DNA from: Puccinellia tenuiflora
Taxonomy: Eukaryota; Streptophyta; Magnoliopsida; Poales; Poaceae
Direction: 5' to 3'
NCBI GenBank assembly: GCA_012064385.1
Contig: QRDG01000827.1
Location: 372,001-436,000 of the forward strand
DNA length: 64,000 nucleotides
Shown: positions 11,434 to 20,772 of the stretch, piece by piece
How positions within the stretch are numbered: position 1 is the first letter of the stretch
How the letters are laid out: every line of letters begins with the position of its first letter
Position numbers and translations under genes: made by a program
Notes under the pieces: generated by a model
Seen by the model: the letters and a program-made list of their open reading frames with translations, nothing else
Told to the model about the DNA's origin: nothing
The model's database searches: none

Positions 11434-12815
11434 TGATACGTCGAAACATATCTACTTTCCCGAACACTTTGCTATTGTTTTACCTCAAACTTGTGTGTTT
11501 GGATACAACTAACACGGACTAACGCTGTTTTCAGCAGAATTGCATTGGTGTCTCGTTTATGCAGAAAATCAACTTCCGAGAAATCCGTGGAAAATATGGA
11601 AAGTCAATATTTAACCGGGGGACACACGGAGCCAAAAGGCCAAGTGGAGGTGGGCCACGAGGGGCCCACACCACACGGTGGCGCGGGTGGGCCCAGGCCG
11701 CGCCACCACATGGTGTGGCCACCTCGGCCACGCCCCCGACGCCTCTTCGCGACTACAAGACCCCTTTCGACCTAAAACCGGGGGGGGGGGATCGACCATT
11801 GTTCAGAAAAACACGCCAGAACGCCGCGCCACCGAAACCCTATTTCGGGACAGAAACTCCGTTCTGGCACCCTGTCGGGACGGGGAATTGGAGGAGATCA
11901 TCGCCACCGACGCTTCTCCATCGACCATCCATGTTTCCCCCATCCATGTGTGAGTAAATACCCGCTGTAGGCTGAAGGGGATGGAAGGGATTGGATGCGA
12001 TTATTCATATAATGAGTTATAAGATTGTAGGGGCATAGTGCCTAGTACCTTATGGGAGTGTTGTAGACTTTGTTGCAACTTGTTGTGCTTAATGCTTGAT
12101 ACTAGGGCCCGAGTGTCATTGATCTCAGATCTGAACATGTTATTTATTCATGATGATATGCATTGTTTGTTGATCTTACCTGCAAGTTGTATACACATAT
12201 TGCTGTCCGGAACCGAGGCCCCAAAGTGACAGAAATTGGGACAACCGGAGGGGATGGTTGTGATGTGAGGATCACATGTGTTCACGGATTGTTAATGCTT
12301 TGCTCCGGTACTCTATTAAAAGGAGTACCTTAATTACCAGTAGTTTCCCTTGAGGCCCCGCTGCAAACGGGCTGGTAGGACAAAAGATGTTGTGCAAGTT
12401 TCTCCTTGTGAGCACGTACGACTACTTATGGAACGCATGCCTATGGTTACTTAGTACTCAGTTACTTTATTATTATCATCTGCAAATGCCTTCTCTTACT
12501 TATTACATGAATCATATCAATCCATGCAGCGCCCATTCATCCATCCCTGTGCCTACAGTATTTTAAACCTGCTGTCTTCTGCAATATTTACTGCTGCCTT
12601 TATTTACTGCTGTCTCTATTTTGCTACTGCTATTACTATAAAACGGTTGCTACTGATCCTTTGTTGCGAGCAAGTCTATTTACAGGTGCAGCTAAATTGA
12701 CAACTCAGTTGTTAAGGCGTATAAGTATTCTTTGTCTCCCCTTGTGTCGAACCAATAAATTTGGGTTATACTACCCTCAAAGACTGTTGCGATCCCCTAT
12801 ACTTGTGGGTTATCA
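11434..12815 (+). repeat. 3' LTR of nested Athila-like element
   Basis: A 1382-bp direct repeat of 3944-5331 with scattered differences, including a longer G run near 11780. It ends TTATCA, followed by the duplicated target GTATC. Confidence 0.93.
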
Positions 12816-12820
12816 GTATC

Positions 12821-14084
12821 CTTTAATGGAGCCTTGCTGACCACCGTGATTGTGTGATCCTGGAAGTAATGCCGTAGCTTTCTGGTGGCAATGAATACAC
12901 CATAGGCTAACTTCTGTTAGTGAGGGTTAGCGCTGCTTTGAATCTGAGAACACCTCGCTAATGAAATAGACAGGGCGCTGATCCGGCCATTGCTTCCCTT
13001 CCTCTAGGTGCTCCACTACAATGATGGCATTTATCACGAAATTCGTGGCCGACATGTAGAGGAGAAGCGGCTCTTTTTCCCTCGGAGCTGCCAAGATTGG
13101 AGCATGCGTCAATGTATACTTCAGCTGCGCCAAAGCTGCCTCTGCTTCCTTTGTCCAAACAAAATTGTCCGACTTCTTGAGGAGCTTGTATAATGGCAAT
13201 GCTTTGTCACCAAGCCGGCTAATGAATCGGCTTACAGTCGCGGCGGAACCCGTAAGCCGCTGTATGTCCTTCAGACAAGTCGGCCTCTCGATGTTCTGAA
13301 TCGCCTTTATCTTTTCCGGGTTAACTTCAATTCCTCTTTGGGAAACAATGAAGCCCAGAAACTTGCCTGCGGGTACTCCGAAGACGCATTTTGCCGGATT
13401 AAGCTTCATCTGGTACTCCCTTAGATTTGCAAAGGTTTCCGACAGATCGGCGATAAGATCGCCATGCTTCTTCGACATGACCGCAATGTTGTCAACGTAG
13501 ACGTGAACATTGCGGCAAATTTGCTTGTCCAAACACCGCTGCATACACCTTTGGTAAGTAGCACCGGCGTTCTTTAAGCCGAAAGGCATTGTGACATAGC
13601 AGTAATTGCCATATGGCTTGGTGAAGGATGTCTTGACTTGATCTGACTCCTTCATCTTAATCTGATGGTAAACCGAATAAGTGTCCAGAAAACATAGCAT
13701 CTCTGAGCCGGCAGTTGAATCAATGACCTGATCGATATGCGGTAAGGCGAACGGATCCTTAGGATAGGCTTTGTTTAAGCCAGTGAAATCAATGCACATA
13801 CGTAGCTCAGAGGTGTTTTTGTTTGGAACAAGCACAGGAGTTGCCAACCAATCAGTGTGGACAACTTCACAGATGAATTTGGCGGCAGTGAGCCTTAGGA
13901 TCTCTTTTCCAACCGCCTTGCACTTCTCAGTTCCGAGCCGTCGGAGGCCTTGTTTGACAAACTTAGCGTCCTTGTTGACTTTTAAGGAGTGCTCGGCAAG
14001 TTTCCTCGGGACACCTGGCATGTCGGATGGTGACCAAGCAAAGATATCCCGGTTCTCACGGAGAAACTTGACGAGCTCGCCTTC
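12821..14084 (-). pseudogene. Gypsy reverse transcriptase and start of RNase H, inactivated
   Basis: Minus-strand RT of the outer element. Blocks in order: LATPVLVPNKN, RMCIDFTGLNKAYPKDPF, CFLDTYSVYHQI (first catalytic Asp), TSFTKPYGNYCY, MPFGLKNAGATYQR, then the active site as YVDN instead of YVDD. The connection domain (LGFIVSQRGIEVNPEKIKAI, LTGSAATVSRFISRLGDKALP) and the start of RNase H (PVYFISEVFSDSKQR) follow. A TAG at 14082-14084 cuts it from protease. Near 12915-12930 there is a stop and a one-base frame change before the insertion edge. The missing catalytic Asp alone should abolish synthesis. Confidence 0.92.
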
Positions 14085-14933
14085 CTATTTGTTGTCGAGA
14101 CCGGCACCGATGATGGCCTCCTTTGTCAGATCATCCTTTGAGAGCTTGATTTTCTTGGTGTCATCCTTTGGCTTGAAGCTCGAGTCAACCTTGGAGGACG
14201 GCTTTTCAGTTGCCGACATCTCATCGGGACTCATTGTCTTCTTGAGATCCTCCAATTCTTCCTTGCAGATTTCTTCTTCAGCATGGATGTCATTGGCGGC
14301 GTCACACTCCTTGGCGTTCTTGAAGTCTCCCTTGACTGTGATGATCCCATTGGGTCCCGGCATTTTCAGCTTTCTATAGATGTAGCAGGGCCGAGCCATG
14401 AATTTGGCGAAAGCCGGACGTCCAAAGATTGCATGGTATGCACTTTTAAAGGAAACCACCTCAAAAGAGACGTCCTCTATCCGGAAATTATCCGTGCCGC
14501 CAAAGGTGACCTTCAGGGTGATCCTTCCCATTGAGGAGGCTTGTCGTCCCGGCACAATCCCATGAAATTTCACATTGTTGTGGCTGAGTTGTGACTCGGA
14601 GAGACGCATTCTCTTCAATGTTGCGGCGTAGAGTATGTTGATGCTACTCCCACCGTTCATAAGCACCTTTGTCAACTTGTATTTGTCGACTATAGGGCTG
14701 ACGACTAAAGCGTAGGTGCGTGTTGAAGGAACCCTGTCCGGGTGATTGCTGCGATCCCATGTGATGGGGATGTCGTACCAATCCAAGTATTGAGGAACTG
14801 CAGGTACCGTAGCATTGAGTTCTCTCCAAGCCGCCTTTTCTTTGCGAGAGGAATCTGTTGCCAGATTGACGATGAGACTTTCGGCATGCTTGGGGAATTT
14901 GCTGCCTTTTTCTTTGGAGGCCGCGTCATCCAA
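14085..14933 (-). pseudogene. Gypsy aspartic protease domain, active-site Asp lost
   Basis: Minus-strand frame with the retropepsin layout of Tat/Gypsy elements: TYALVVSPIVDKYKLTKVLM, then the active-site block NGGSSINILY, then MGRITLKVTFGG and AYHAIFGRPAFAKFMA. In the family the block is normally DGGSS, so the catalytic Asp is Asn here. The C-terminal third is a K/D/E-rich linker towards RT, ending at a TAG in frame with RT. It overlaps the gag-side frame (15544-14705) by about 230 bp in another phase, so a frame change separates gag from protease. Confidence 0.85.
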
Positions 14934-16354
14934 TTCTGAGCAGTGTCCTCCTCTTTGTCATCCTTCCTGGACTTGCACTTGTTCCTTGACTTCCCGACTT
15001 TGGGATCCTTGGCAATGTCCCGATTAATGTGACATTGCTGGAGTGTGTGGGAGCTCGTTTCATCCGGCCTCAGATGATGAACACAGGGATTGTGCTTGAT
15101 GTCGTCATACTTCACCGCTGGCGGTCGGGATGATTGGTTGTTTGCCAGCTTTTTTCCCTCCCACTTGCTATTGCTTGAGCCACCCTTACCAAACGTGGCA
15201 GCAACCTCGTGAGAAGGGCCGGCTTGGTCTTCAACTTTCTTTTTCCCGGACTCGTGTCGGCAGGTTTCACCGTCTTCCCTGTTGTCATCGTCAGCAGTGG
15301 TGTACTTGTTAGCACAAGCGAGCAAGCCCCCCAAAGTTTCCGACTCGTCGCTGTAGATCATGAAGCGAAAATTTGTCCCTTTCCTAAGAGATTGCTTGAA
15401 GGCATGGATCGCCTGAGTTTCCGAGACGCCCTCGTAGGCGTTTTTGATTTCACTCCATCGTGAGACGAACTCACGGCTGGACTCGTTCTTTTGCTGCACA
15501 CACCGCTGTAAGTCGAAAATCGACTTTGGGCGCTTATATGTGCCCTAGAAGTGCTGAATAAAGACGCGCTTCATGTCACTCCAGGTATGAACTGTCCTTT
15601 CCGGCAAACCTTCAATCCACATACGTGCCGTCCCGGTTAACATCAGGGGCAAAAATCGCATTGCGGAGTCGGCGCTGCCGTGATATATGTCGCAGGCACT
15701 GACATAATCTAAGAGCCAAGTCTCAGGATTGGCCGTACCGCTGTACTTCTCCACCATCTTTGTTACATTCGACAAAGTGGGAGGTAGTATTTGCTCTCTG
15801 ATTGTTCTGCCAAAACACTTGGGGCTGAGGTACTGGGCATCTCTGGCCGACTTCCTTTCCTCGATTAGGCTTCGAACATCATTGGCTGATGGCGGTTTAT
15901 CAACCGACTTTCCTTGCCTTGGTTCTTCCCTGTGATGACTTTGGCTCACCCGACTCACGTTACGCGGGGGGCTTGCAGTCCTTTGCCATCGTGGAGGGGG
16001 TATGTACTTGGAGGGGTTATCTCCCTCTTTGCTCGGTGGAGGCAGCGGTGGAGGTGGCATATGATCTCTGTTACCCTCCCTTCGGGGTGGATTTTCCCCC
16101 TCACGTCGTCCCTCCTGACGGGATGGTGCCGCCTTTTCCTTGCGAGGGTCCTCCTTTCGCTCCCGGCTTCGATGTTCCTCCCGGCTTCTACCAGCCTCAC
16201 GATGGCGTGAAGAACCTGTCCGGGATTCCGCACCTCTAGGCTGCTTGTCCTTCGGGTCCTTGTCGCCGCCTTTGTTGTGGCTGCTTGAGCCGGCAGGATC
16301 ATCGTCTGGGTCTGCTGGTGCAGCACCATCGGCTTCTTGGCTGTCGAGTTGCAA
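14705..16354 (-). pseudogene. Gypsy gag, central and C-terminal part
   Basis: A minus-strand frame from 16354 starts with an R/E/P-rich disordered segment (repeated RE/RS/EGR). It enters the gag core: YSGTANPETWLLDYVSACD, FLPLMLTGTARMWIEGLP and TWSDMKRVFIQHF. A TAG at 15545-15547 interrupts it. The same frame continues (KNESSREFVSRWSEIKNAYE, IHAFKQSLRKGTNF) to a degenerate zinc-knuckle region and a K-rich tail. Gag forms the particle and binds RNA. The in-frame stop marks it as a pseudogene. Confidence 0.85.
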
Positions 16355-17613
16355 AGACGAGTGTCGTCAATAAGCCCTCCAGACTTTACTTGCGAGTCGT
16401 TTTGTTGCTGCTGTGCAACCTCCAGTAGATAAGCCAAATATTTGAGGCGAGCGTCACGGTCCAACGATTTGTCAAACATGACCTCCTGGGCCGCCTCCAT
16501 GTTTTTGGCTGGGGTATTGAAGTAACACAAATTAGTCACCGGGTCACGTCGGTGGTGGTACTTTCTCCAGACTGAATTAACATGGTCGGCTTCCCACTTG
16601 CTGCGGAAATCCAACCTCTTGTGCAGATTTTTGTCGTGAGCCGGACGGAAAACATTGTCGAGCCCTTTTTTCTCTCTGCTTCCGGATGAAATCCGTTTCC
16701 TTGTTTGTGATCTCAACTTCGCGCTCCGCTATCTGGGCTGCTTGCTCTTCCAGTTCAGCGCGGCGCTTTTCAATGTCGTCTAGCGATGCGTTAGGAGGAA
16801 GTGGAGTTAGCAGTTACTTATACCTTGCCATCCTTTCTTCATGCTCCTTCTCTGTTGCTTCGCCAGCCGTAGCGTCAATGTCGTTTCCTGCAGCCGGCAA
16901 TCTACCAGTTTCCTTCATTGGAGCCAGTGGTGGCACAAATTCCACCTTTTGATTTCCGGCTTCTGGAGTTTTTTCTTCGCCATTGGCGGCTTTCGAGGTA
17001 TTGGGTCGTCCCTAGGACCAAAGACGTCACCCATCAAGACCTCGGCAGGGCGTCCTAAGCAGGATGCAACCTTCCGACTAAAATCGTCGGATTCTCCTTC
17101 AGATTCGAGGTCCTGCTCCATATGGGCAGTGTCCCCTGATCCGGCTTCTGAGTCAGCCCCGGCCTGCAAAGCAGGAAGGATAGACTCAGGTTCTGTCATC
17201 GACTCGTTAGAGCCGGATTCTCCTAAGATGCCGACAAAGTGGAAGTCCGGCGCCGCCATGTTGGAACTTGCGTTGTCTTCAGAATCTTCATCGTCAGCGT
17301 CGAAAGCCAGATCTAGATCGCCGATCTCCTCAGAGTCCAGATCCGATCCCTTGTCGAAGTTGCTTGGGTGGGTGGCGGGCATGCTCGAGGTGAAGCCGAG
17401 ATCATCCAAAGCCTGGGCGGTGAAGCCGACGAAGATGTCGAAACCGCCAACAGAGACCGTGGACCAGCCGGCGGGATCCTCCTTTGTCGGCGTCCAAAAG
17501 CCGTCGTTGAAGACGTGGCCAGCTCCTGTCTCGTCGAAGTAGCTCACCAAGCCGACCGCGATGGTGTCGCCGACTCCGCCCGTAGATCCCGGACGGAATG
17601 AAACCCCGGACAT
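15955..17613 (-). pseudogene. Gypsy gag, N-terminal part, frameshifted
   Basis: The probable start is the ATG at 17613 (MSGVSF...), just after the PBS. The frame runs to 16915 through an acidic, S/D/E-rich segment. Coding resemblance then shifts frame: an A/E-rich coiled-coil-like stretch near 16720-16900 and a W/R-rich block (16716 to about 16380, DFRSKWEADHVNSVWRKYHH). Another frame change near 16350 leads into the core. At least two frameshifts and one stop (near 16812) separate the pieces. Confidence 0.7.
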
Positions 17614-17618
17614 CTCTT

Positions 17619-17636
17619 GCCCCACGGTGGGCGCCA
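17619..17636 (-). other. Primer binding site of outer Gypsy element
   Basis: The minus strand reads TGGCGCCCACCGTGGGGC two bases after the LTR end. This PBS is common in grass Tat/RIRE2-like elements. I do not assign the tRNA. Confidence 0.75.
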
Positions 17637-17638
17637 AC

Positions 17639-18145
17639 TGTCGTGGTATTGTCGAATTTAGCCGCGGCAGGGGTGCCATCGAGCTAGGTAGAGAGGGGTT
17701 TAGGAGACGTGGGGTATTCCGGCGAAGGGATGACAAATTGTTTACCCAGCTTCGGATCTTGCAACGGTGGCGAAACCCTACGTGCTGCTATAATTCACTA
17801 TAAGGCAATATACGCCGATTACAATGAAAGGTGTGTTAGAGCTTGCCCTGAGGCGTCCCTTATGACAGCTTATAAAGGCGTCCGGACCTAGGGCTTACAG
17901 GAGAAAACCTAACCAACTAAGTCACAGAGTTCTACTCTAATCCGGCTTGGGCCCTGCCTTGTGGGCTAAGTCTTCCGCAATGCAGGCCGACTTCTGGAAC
18001 CTTCCCTTACCCGGATGGGCCTCCTGCGCTTCATCATACTGGGCCACCCGATAAGCCGTATTTCGTCTTACCACCACTATGGGCCACCCTGATACGCTGG
18101 CTATTAGTCCTCTTCATGAGGGTACCTGTTCGGCATAACCCAACA
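17639..18145 (-). repeat. 5' LTR of outer Gypsy element
   Basis: On the minus strand it starts TGTTGGGTTATGCCGAACAG (18145) and ends ATACCACGACA (17639), a 507-bp LTR next to the PBS. A TATAAG-type box lies near 17870. The partner LTR is outside the window, so boundaries rest on the TG/CA ends and the PBS. Confidence 0.75.
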
Positions 18146-18667
18146 TCCGTGCTGAGTTCATACTCCACCGTCGTGTTGTTGGCGTCGTCGTCGGGCGCGG
18201 CGTGCTTGAGCCTGAGGAGGAGCGCCTCGAAGAGGACAAGGCCGCGAAATACGGGCGGCGGACGGTGCCGCGTTCGCTAGAGGAGAACTACGGGCGGTGG
18301 CTACGGTCCACGCCAAGCGCTTTTCCTCTGCAAGAATTTCTTTGCTCGGTTTGATTCCATTTCTAGAAAGCTGGTGCAGATAAAAATATGCCACTTAGAT
18401 CCTCATTACTAAACAAATGTATATATGATTCTCCATACAAAGAACTGAATCAAACATGTCAGCTGGCTCCTCTTCAATAATGGCATCACGTGAAACAATA
18501 CCCTGTCTCTATCTGCAATTTAGAGCAGAGCCCAAGCTCTGAATGACCATCAGCTGCCCAACCCCACAGCCCAATCTCCACAGTTTGAAGTGATCGTGCT
18601 CACTCGAGTAATAAAATGGGAGATAGATATTGCCATAAATAATATCCTGGTCAGTTTTAAGCTTCAT
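18146..18667. other. Unassigned flank
   Basis: The first 180 bp are GC-rich with short open frames but no recognisable protein. The rest is ordinary AT-balanced sequence. No LTR or inverted repeat was recognised here. Confidence 0.4.
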
Positions 18668-19097
18668 CTAATCGTATAATTCGACTGATACTATGTCAAA
18701 TGTGATCCACAGTATACAGGAAACACGAGCCACTACCTTCCGTACTAGAGTAACTACAGAGTAATCATCATACGGCGAAATCCATTTCAAATAGAACACA
18801 AAGTCATTAGACAACACAAGATGCTGCTTAACTTTGGCAGCTCCGCTGAGCAGCAGTTCCATCAATCCCACCCTTGGCCTTGGGCGATCGGAGCAGAGCT
18901 TCATCATGAGCCACTTGGAAGGGGGAGGAAGTCTAAGGTGATCGTGGATGGCCAACAAGACCCCGAACAAGGTGAACACGGCAGCCTTCAAGCACATGAA
19001 CAAATTCGGACACGGACATGTCGTCGCTGGGGATGAGGACGACGGAGACCGTGAAGACGGCGCATGACGATACCATGACAGCCGTGGCGACAAGGTG

Positions 19098-20087
19098 ATT
19101 CACCCCATAGTTGCCAGAAATTTGGGTCGTCCGGGTCGAGGAACGGGGTCGAGGGTCGTGGGTCGCCATTCTAGGGAACAAGGTTCGACGAGGGGTATAC
19201 ATCTTCGGTACCCCAATTCGGGACGTGGGTCGGGATCCAAACAATTTTGGGTCGATGACCCCGGTACGATAAGACTAGCCGTAGTAGGGTATGCAGGCAA
19301 AGATTTCGCCCCATTTTTAGCGAAATGTTTTGTTTTTCTGATTTCTTCCATATATTTGCAGGCTACTACTAGTACAAAATAGTATGGTCGGTGGTGTTCA
19401 TCCTAAATCAAGGCACTCCATCGATCCTCCGGAGAGAAACAAACACAAAACAGAAGCAGCATCTCCACGCCAAGGACCGATTTGTACACCATGCACAAAG
19501 CAGACGGATCTAAAGCAGGAAAAGGCTAGCCGCCGGGCCCAAGATCGAGATTGCGGCACCGGAGCGCACGACCCGGCGCGGCCGGGCAGCCTAGGTGCGT
19601 CGACGGCGTCGGGCTCGGGGCACTCGAGGATGCGCTCGAGCCGGGGGCGCCACCCGTCGGCGCGCATCGACGGCTGGTGCTGCCGTCGTCGTCGTCGTGG
19701 GCGCCGGTGCCCGGCGCGTGCGTTGCCCATCTGTCGGAGCACGTCCTGGAGGCGCTGGTCGCCGCTCTTGAGCTGCGCATGAGCCACTCCAGCTCCGCAC
19801 GCGTCAGCACCACCTTCACCTTCACCCCCGCGGGCCGTCGCCGCCCGCCTGCACCTCCCCCTCCTCCTCGTCCTCCTTGCTCTTGCAGCAAGCACGTCGG
19901 CTGTGCTCCGGATGACGACCTGATCCTCCCTCTCCTCCGGCCCCTCCAATCCGGCCTCTCGTGCTGCTGCTTGGCCCAGGCCACCCCTCCTTCCGCACAT
20001 GAAAATACGACCGGCCTCGACCTGTTGCTGGGTTCTGGTGATAAACCTGGGTCGGGAACCGGACCCGTTCCGCACTATGATTCACCC
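19098..20087. mobile_element. hAT-like DNA transposon with 8-bp target duplication
   Basis: ATTCACCC at 19098-19105 recurs at 20080-20087. Between them is a 974-bp segment with short inverted ends (CATAGTTGC; the right end read in reverse is CATAGTGCG). An 8-bp duplication is characteristic of hAT elements. The left subterminal 150 bp contain about seven copies of GGGTCG and the right end has another, like transposase-binding repeats. Excising it restores the frame of the surrounding broken gene. No transposase is encoded; it carries a plant gene fragment. An alternative 9-bp reading (GATTCACCC) would point to a Mutator-like element. Confidence 0.6.
19526..19990 (-). pseudogene. PADRE/DUF4228-like gene fragment, one frameshift
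   Basis: Minus-strand reading gives VKVKVVLTRAELEWLM, then after a one-base loss AQLKSGDQRLQDVLRQMG, a variable linker and WRPRLERILECPE. This order (VK-V-LT-xE-EWL, LK-G--RLxDVL, WRPxLExIxECPE) matches the C-terminal half of a plant-specific small protein family that I believe is DUF4228/PADRE, usually stress-responsive and of unknown biochemical role. The upstream part is G/R-rich low complexity with no clear start. It lies inside the hAT-like element, so it is probably a captured copy. Confidence 0.55.
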
Positions 20088-20339
20088 TCCTGAGCTGCTC
20101 CTCCGCCTCCTCTCGGATCCGCCGCGCCCCCGTCCTCCGCCTCGGCCTCTTGCAGCATCGAGCCCAGCACGGAATCCTTGAGCATATGCAGCTTCGACTC
20201 CTCGGACATCATCTCGTCGTCACGCAGGATACGCCGCCTAGGGATGGGATGGCAGACCTTTTCGTCCATGCGCTTGCGGTAGTTCTCCTCCGGCGACGGG
20301 CGGCGCCGTCCGCCTCCCGATCTCGCGCCCTGAGTAGTG

Positions 20340-20486
20340 TGTCTACAGACGACGCCGCCGACATGTTCTACGAGTTTGGGCTCCGCGTGGAGACACACTA
20401 CATCGCCGGAGCCGACAGCGTGCAGGTCACCAAGATCGTCCGGTACGCCGTGAACTACCTCAAGTGCCTCGCCTTCGGTCGCAACG
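20340..20486 (+). pseudogene. Exo70-like gene fragment
   Basis: The plus frame reads MFYEFGLRVETHY and VTKIVRYAVNYLKCLA. The second block resembles the VRYAVNYLK helix of plant exocyst subunit Exo70. Only about 45 codons are present, with no start or stop of their own. They abut the inverted-repeat sequence at 20487, as expected of a captured piece. The family call is tentative. Confidence 0.3.
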
Positions 20487-20740
20487 GAGAAGAAAATTCC
20501 CCAATGTTGACAGGTGGGGTCCACCCGCGGACTATGCGGTGTTTGCCACGTCAGCCCGCCACGTCAACGTGCAAAACCGGCCAAATTTGTCCAATACCAC
20601 CCAAATTGAGCAAAAACCAGTGTTGGGGGTGATTTATACGGTATTGTGAATTTGAGGGTTTAAATCATACCAAATTTCAGTTGAGGGTGAAATTGCTCCA
20701 ATCCAATAGATTTGGGGGTAAAATATATACTTAATCCAAT
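20487..20740 (+). repeat. Mutator-like terminal inverted repeat, copy 1
   Basis: About 250 bp containing ACAGGTGGG(G)TCCAC, repeated CCACGTCAGC-type motifs, ACGGTATTGTG and the end AAATATATACTTAATCC. It is matched in reverse at 20773-21000 and directly at 22258-22528. Its outer end faces right, so it should be the right end of an element extending left. No left partner was found, so it is a remnant. Confidence 0.55.
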
Positions 20741-20772
20741 AAGGTTTCACAAGGGACAAGTTATGGGCTTGA

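Larger units (their letters stand above)
3939..12820 (+). mobile_element. Nested Athila-like Gypsy element with target-site duplication
   Basis: Two direct LTRs (3944-5331; 11434-12815) start TGATACG and end TTATCA. The 5-bp flanks are ATATC (3939-3943) and GTATC (12816-12820), a target-site duplication with one mismatch. Removing the insert and one duplicate brings the two halves of the outer RNase H region together in the minus strand, which confirms the boundary. Inside are PBS, gag-protease, a leader plus intron, an ATHILA-ORF1-like gene, about 1.9 kb of noncoding DNA and a polypurine tract. No RT, RNase H or integrase frame is present, so it is non-autonomous. The two LTRs differ by scattered substitutions and short indels. 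Confidence 0.93.
1..18145 (-). mobile_element. Outer Tat-like Gypsy retrotransposon, partial, minus strand
   Basis: Reading right to left: 5' LTR (17639-18145), PBS (17619-17636), gag (about 17613-14930), protease (14933-14085), RT (14084-12821), then RNase H and integrase (3938-1983). The protease-RT-RNase H-integrase order is that of Gypsy/Ty3. An ORF antisense to and downstream of pol (2-1447) is a known trait of some Tat-lineage elements such as maize Grande. The 3' LTR is not in the window and should lie left of base 1. The element is interrupted by a second retrotransposon (3944-12815) with a 5-bp duplication. Coding capacity is decayed in every pol domain, so it is immobile. Lineage assignment is from motif recognition and layout, not a search. 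Confidence 0.85.
18668..20340 (-). pseudogene. Broken plant gene, two membrane segments, split by a DNA transposon
   Basis: Read right to left outside the hAT-like insert. A charged N-terminal part (about 20330-20100; ILRDDEMMSEESKLHMLKDS) needs one frame change to reach RIREEAEEQLRR at 20110-20090. Removing the insert (19106-20079 plus one TSD) keeps the frame into VNHLVATAVMVSSCAVFTVS, a hydrophobic segment. One more frame change leads to LFMCLKAAVFTLFGVLLAIH, a second hydrophobic segment, then PPSKWLMMKLCSD. The pattern (charged helix, two membrane spans) suggests a small membrane protein. I do not recognise the family. It could itself be a transposon-captured fragment. Confidence 0.5.

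Noticed and set aside
19384..20093. Plus-strand frames of 130-180 codons in the GC-rich block
   Set aside because: Proline/serine/arginine shadows of the minus-strand PADRE-like fragment.
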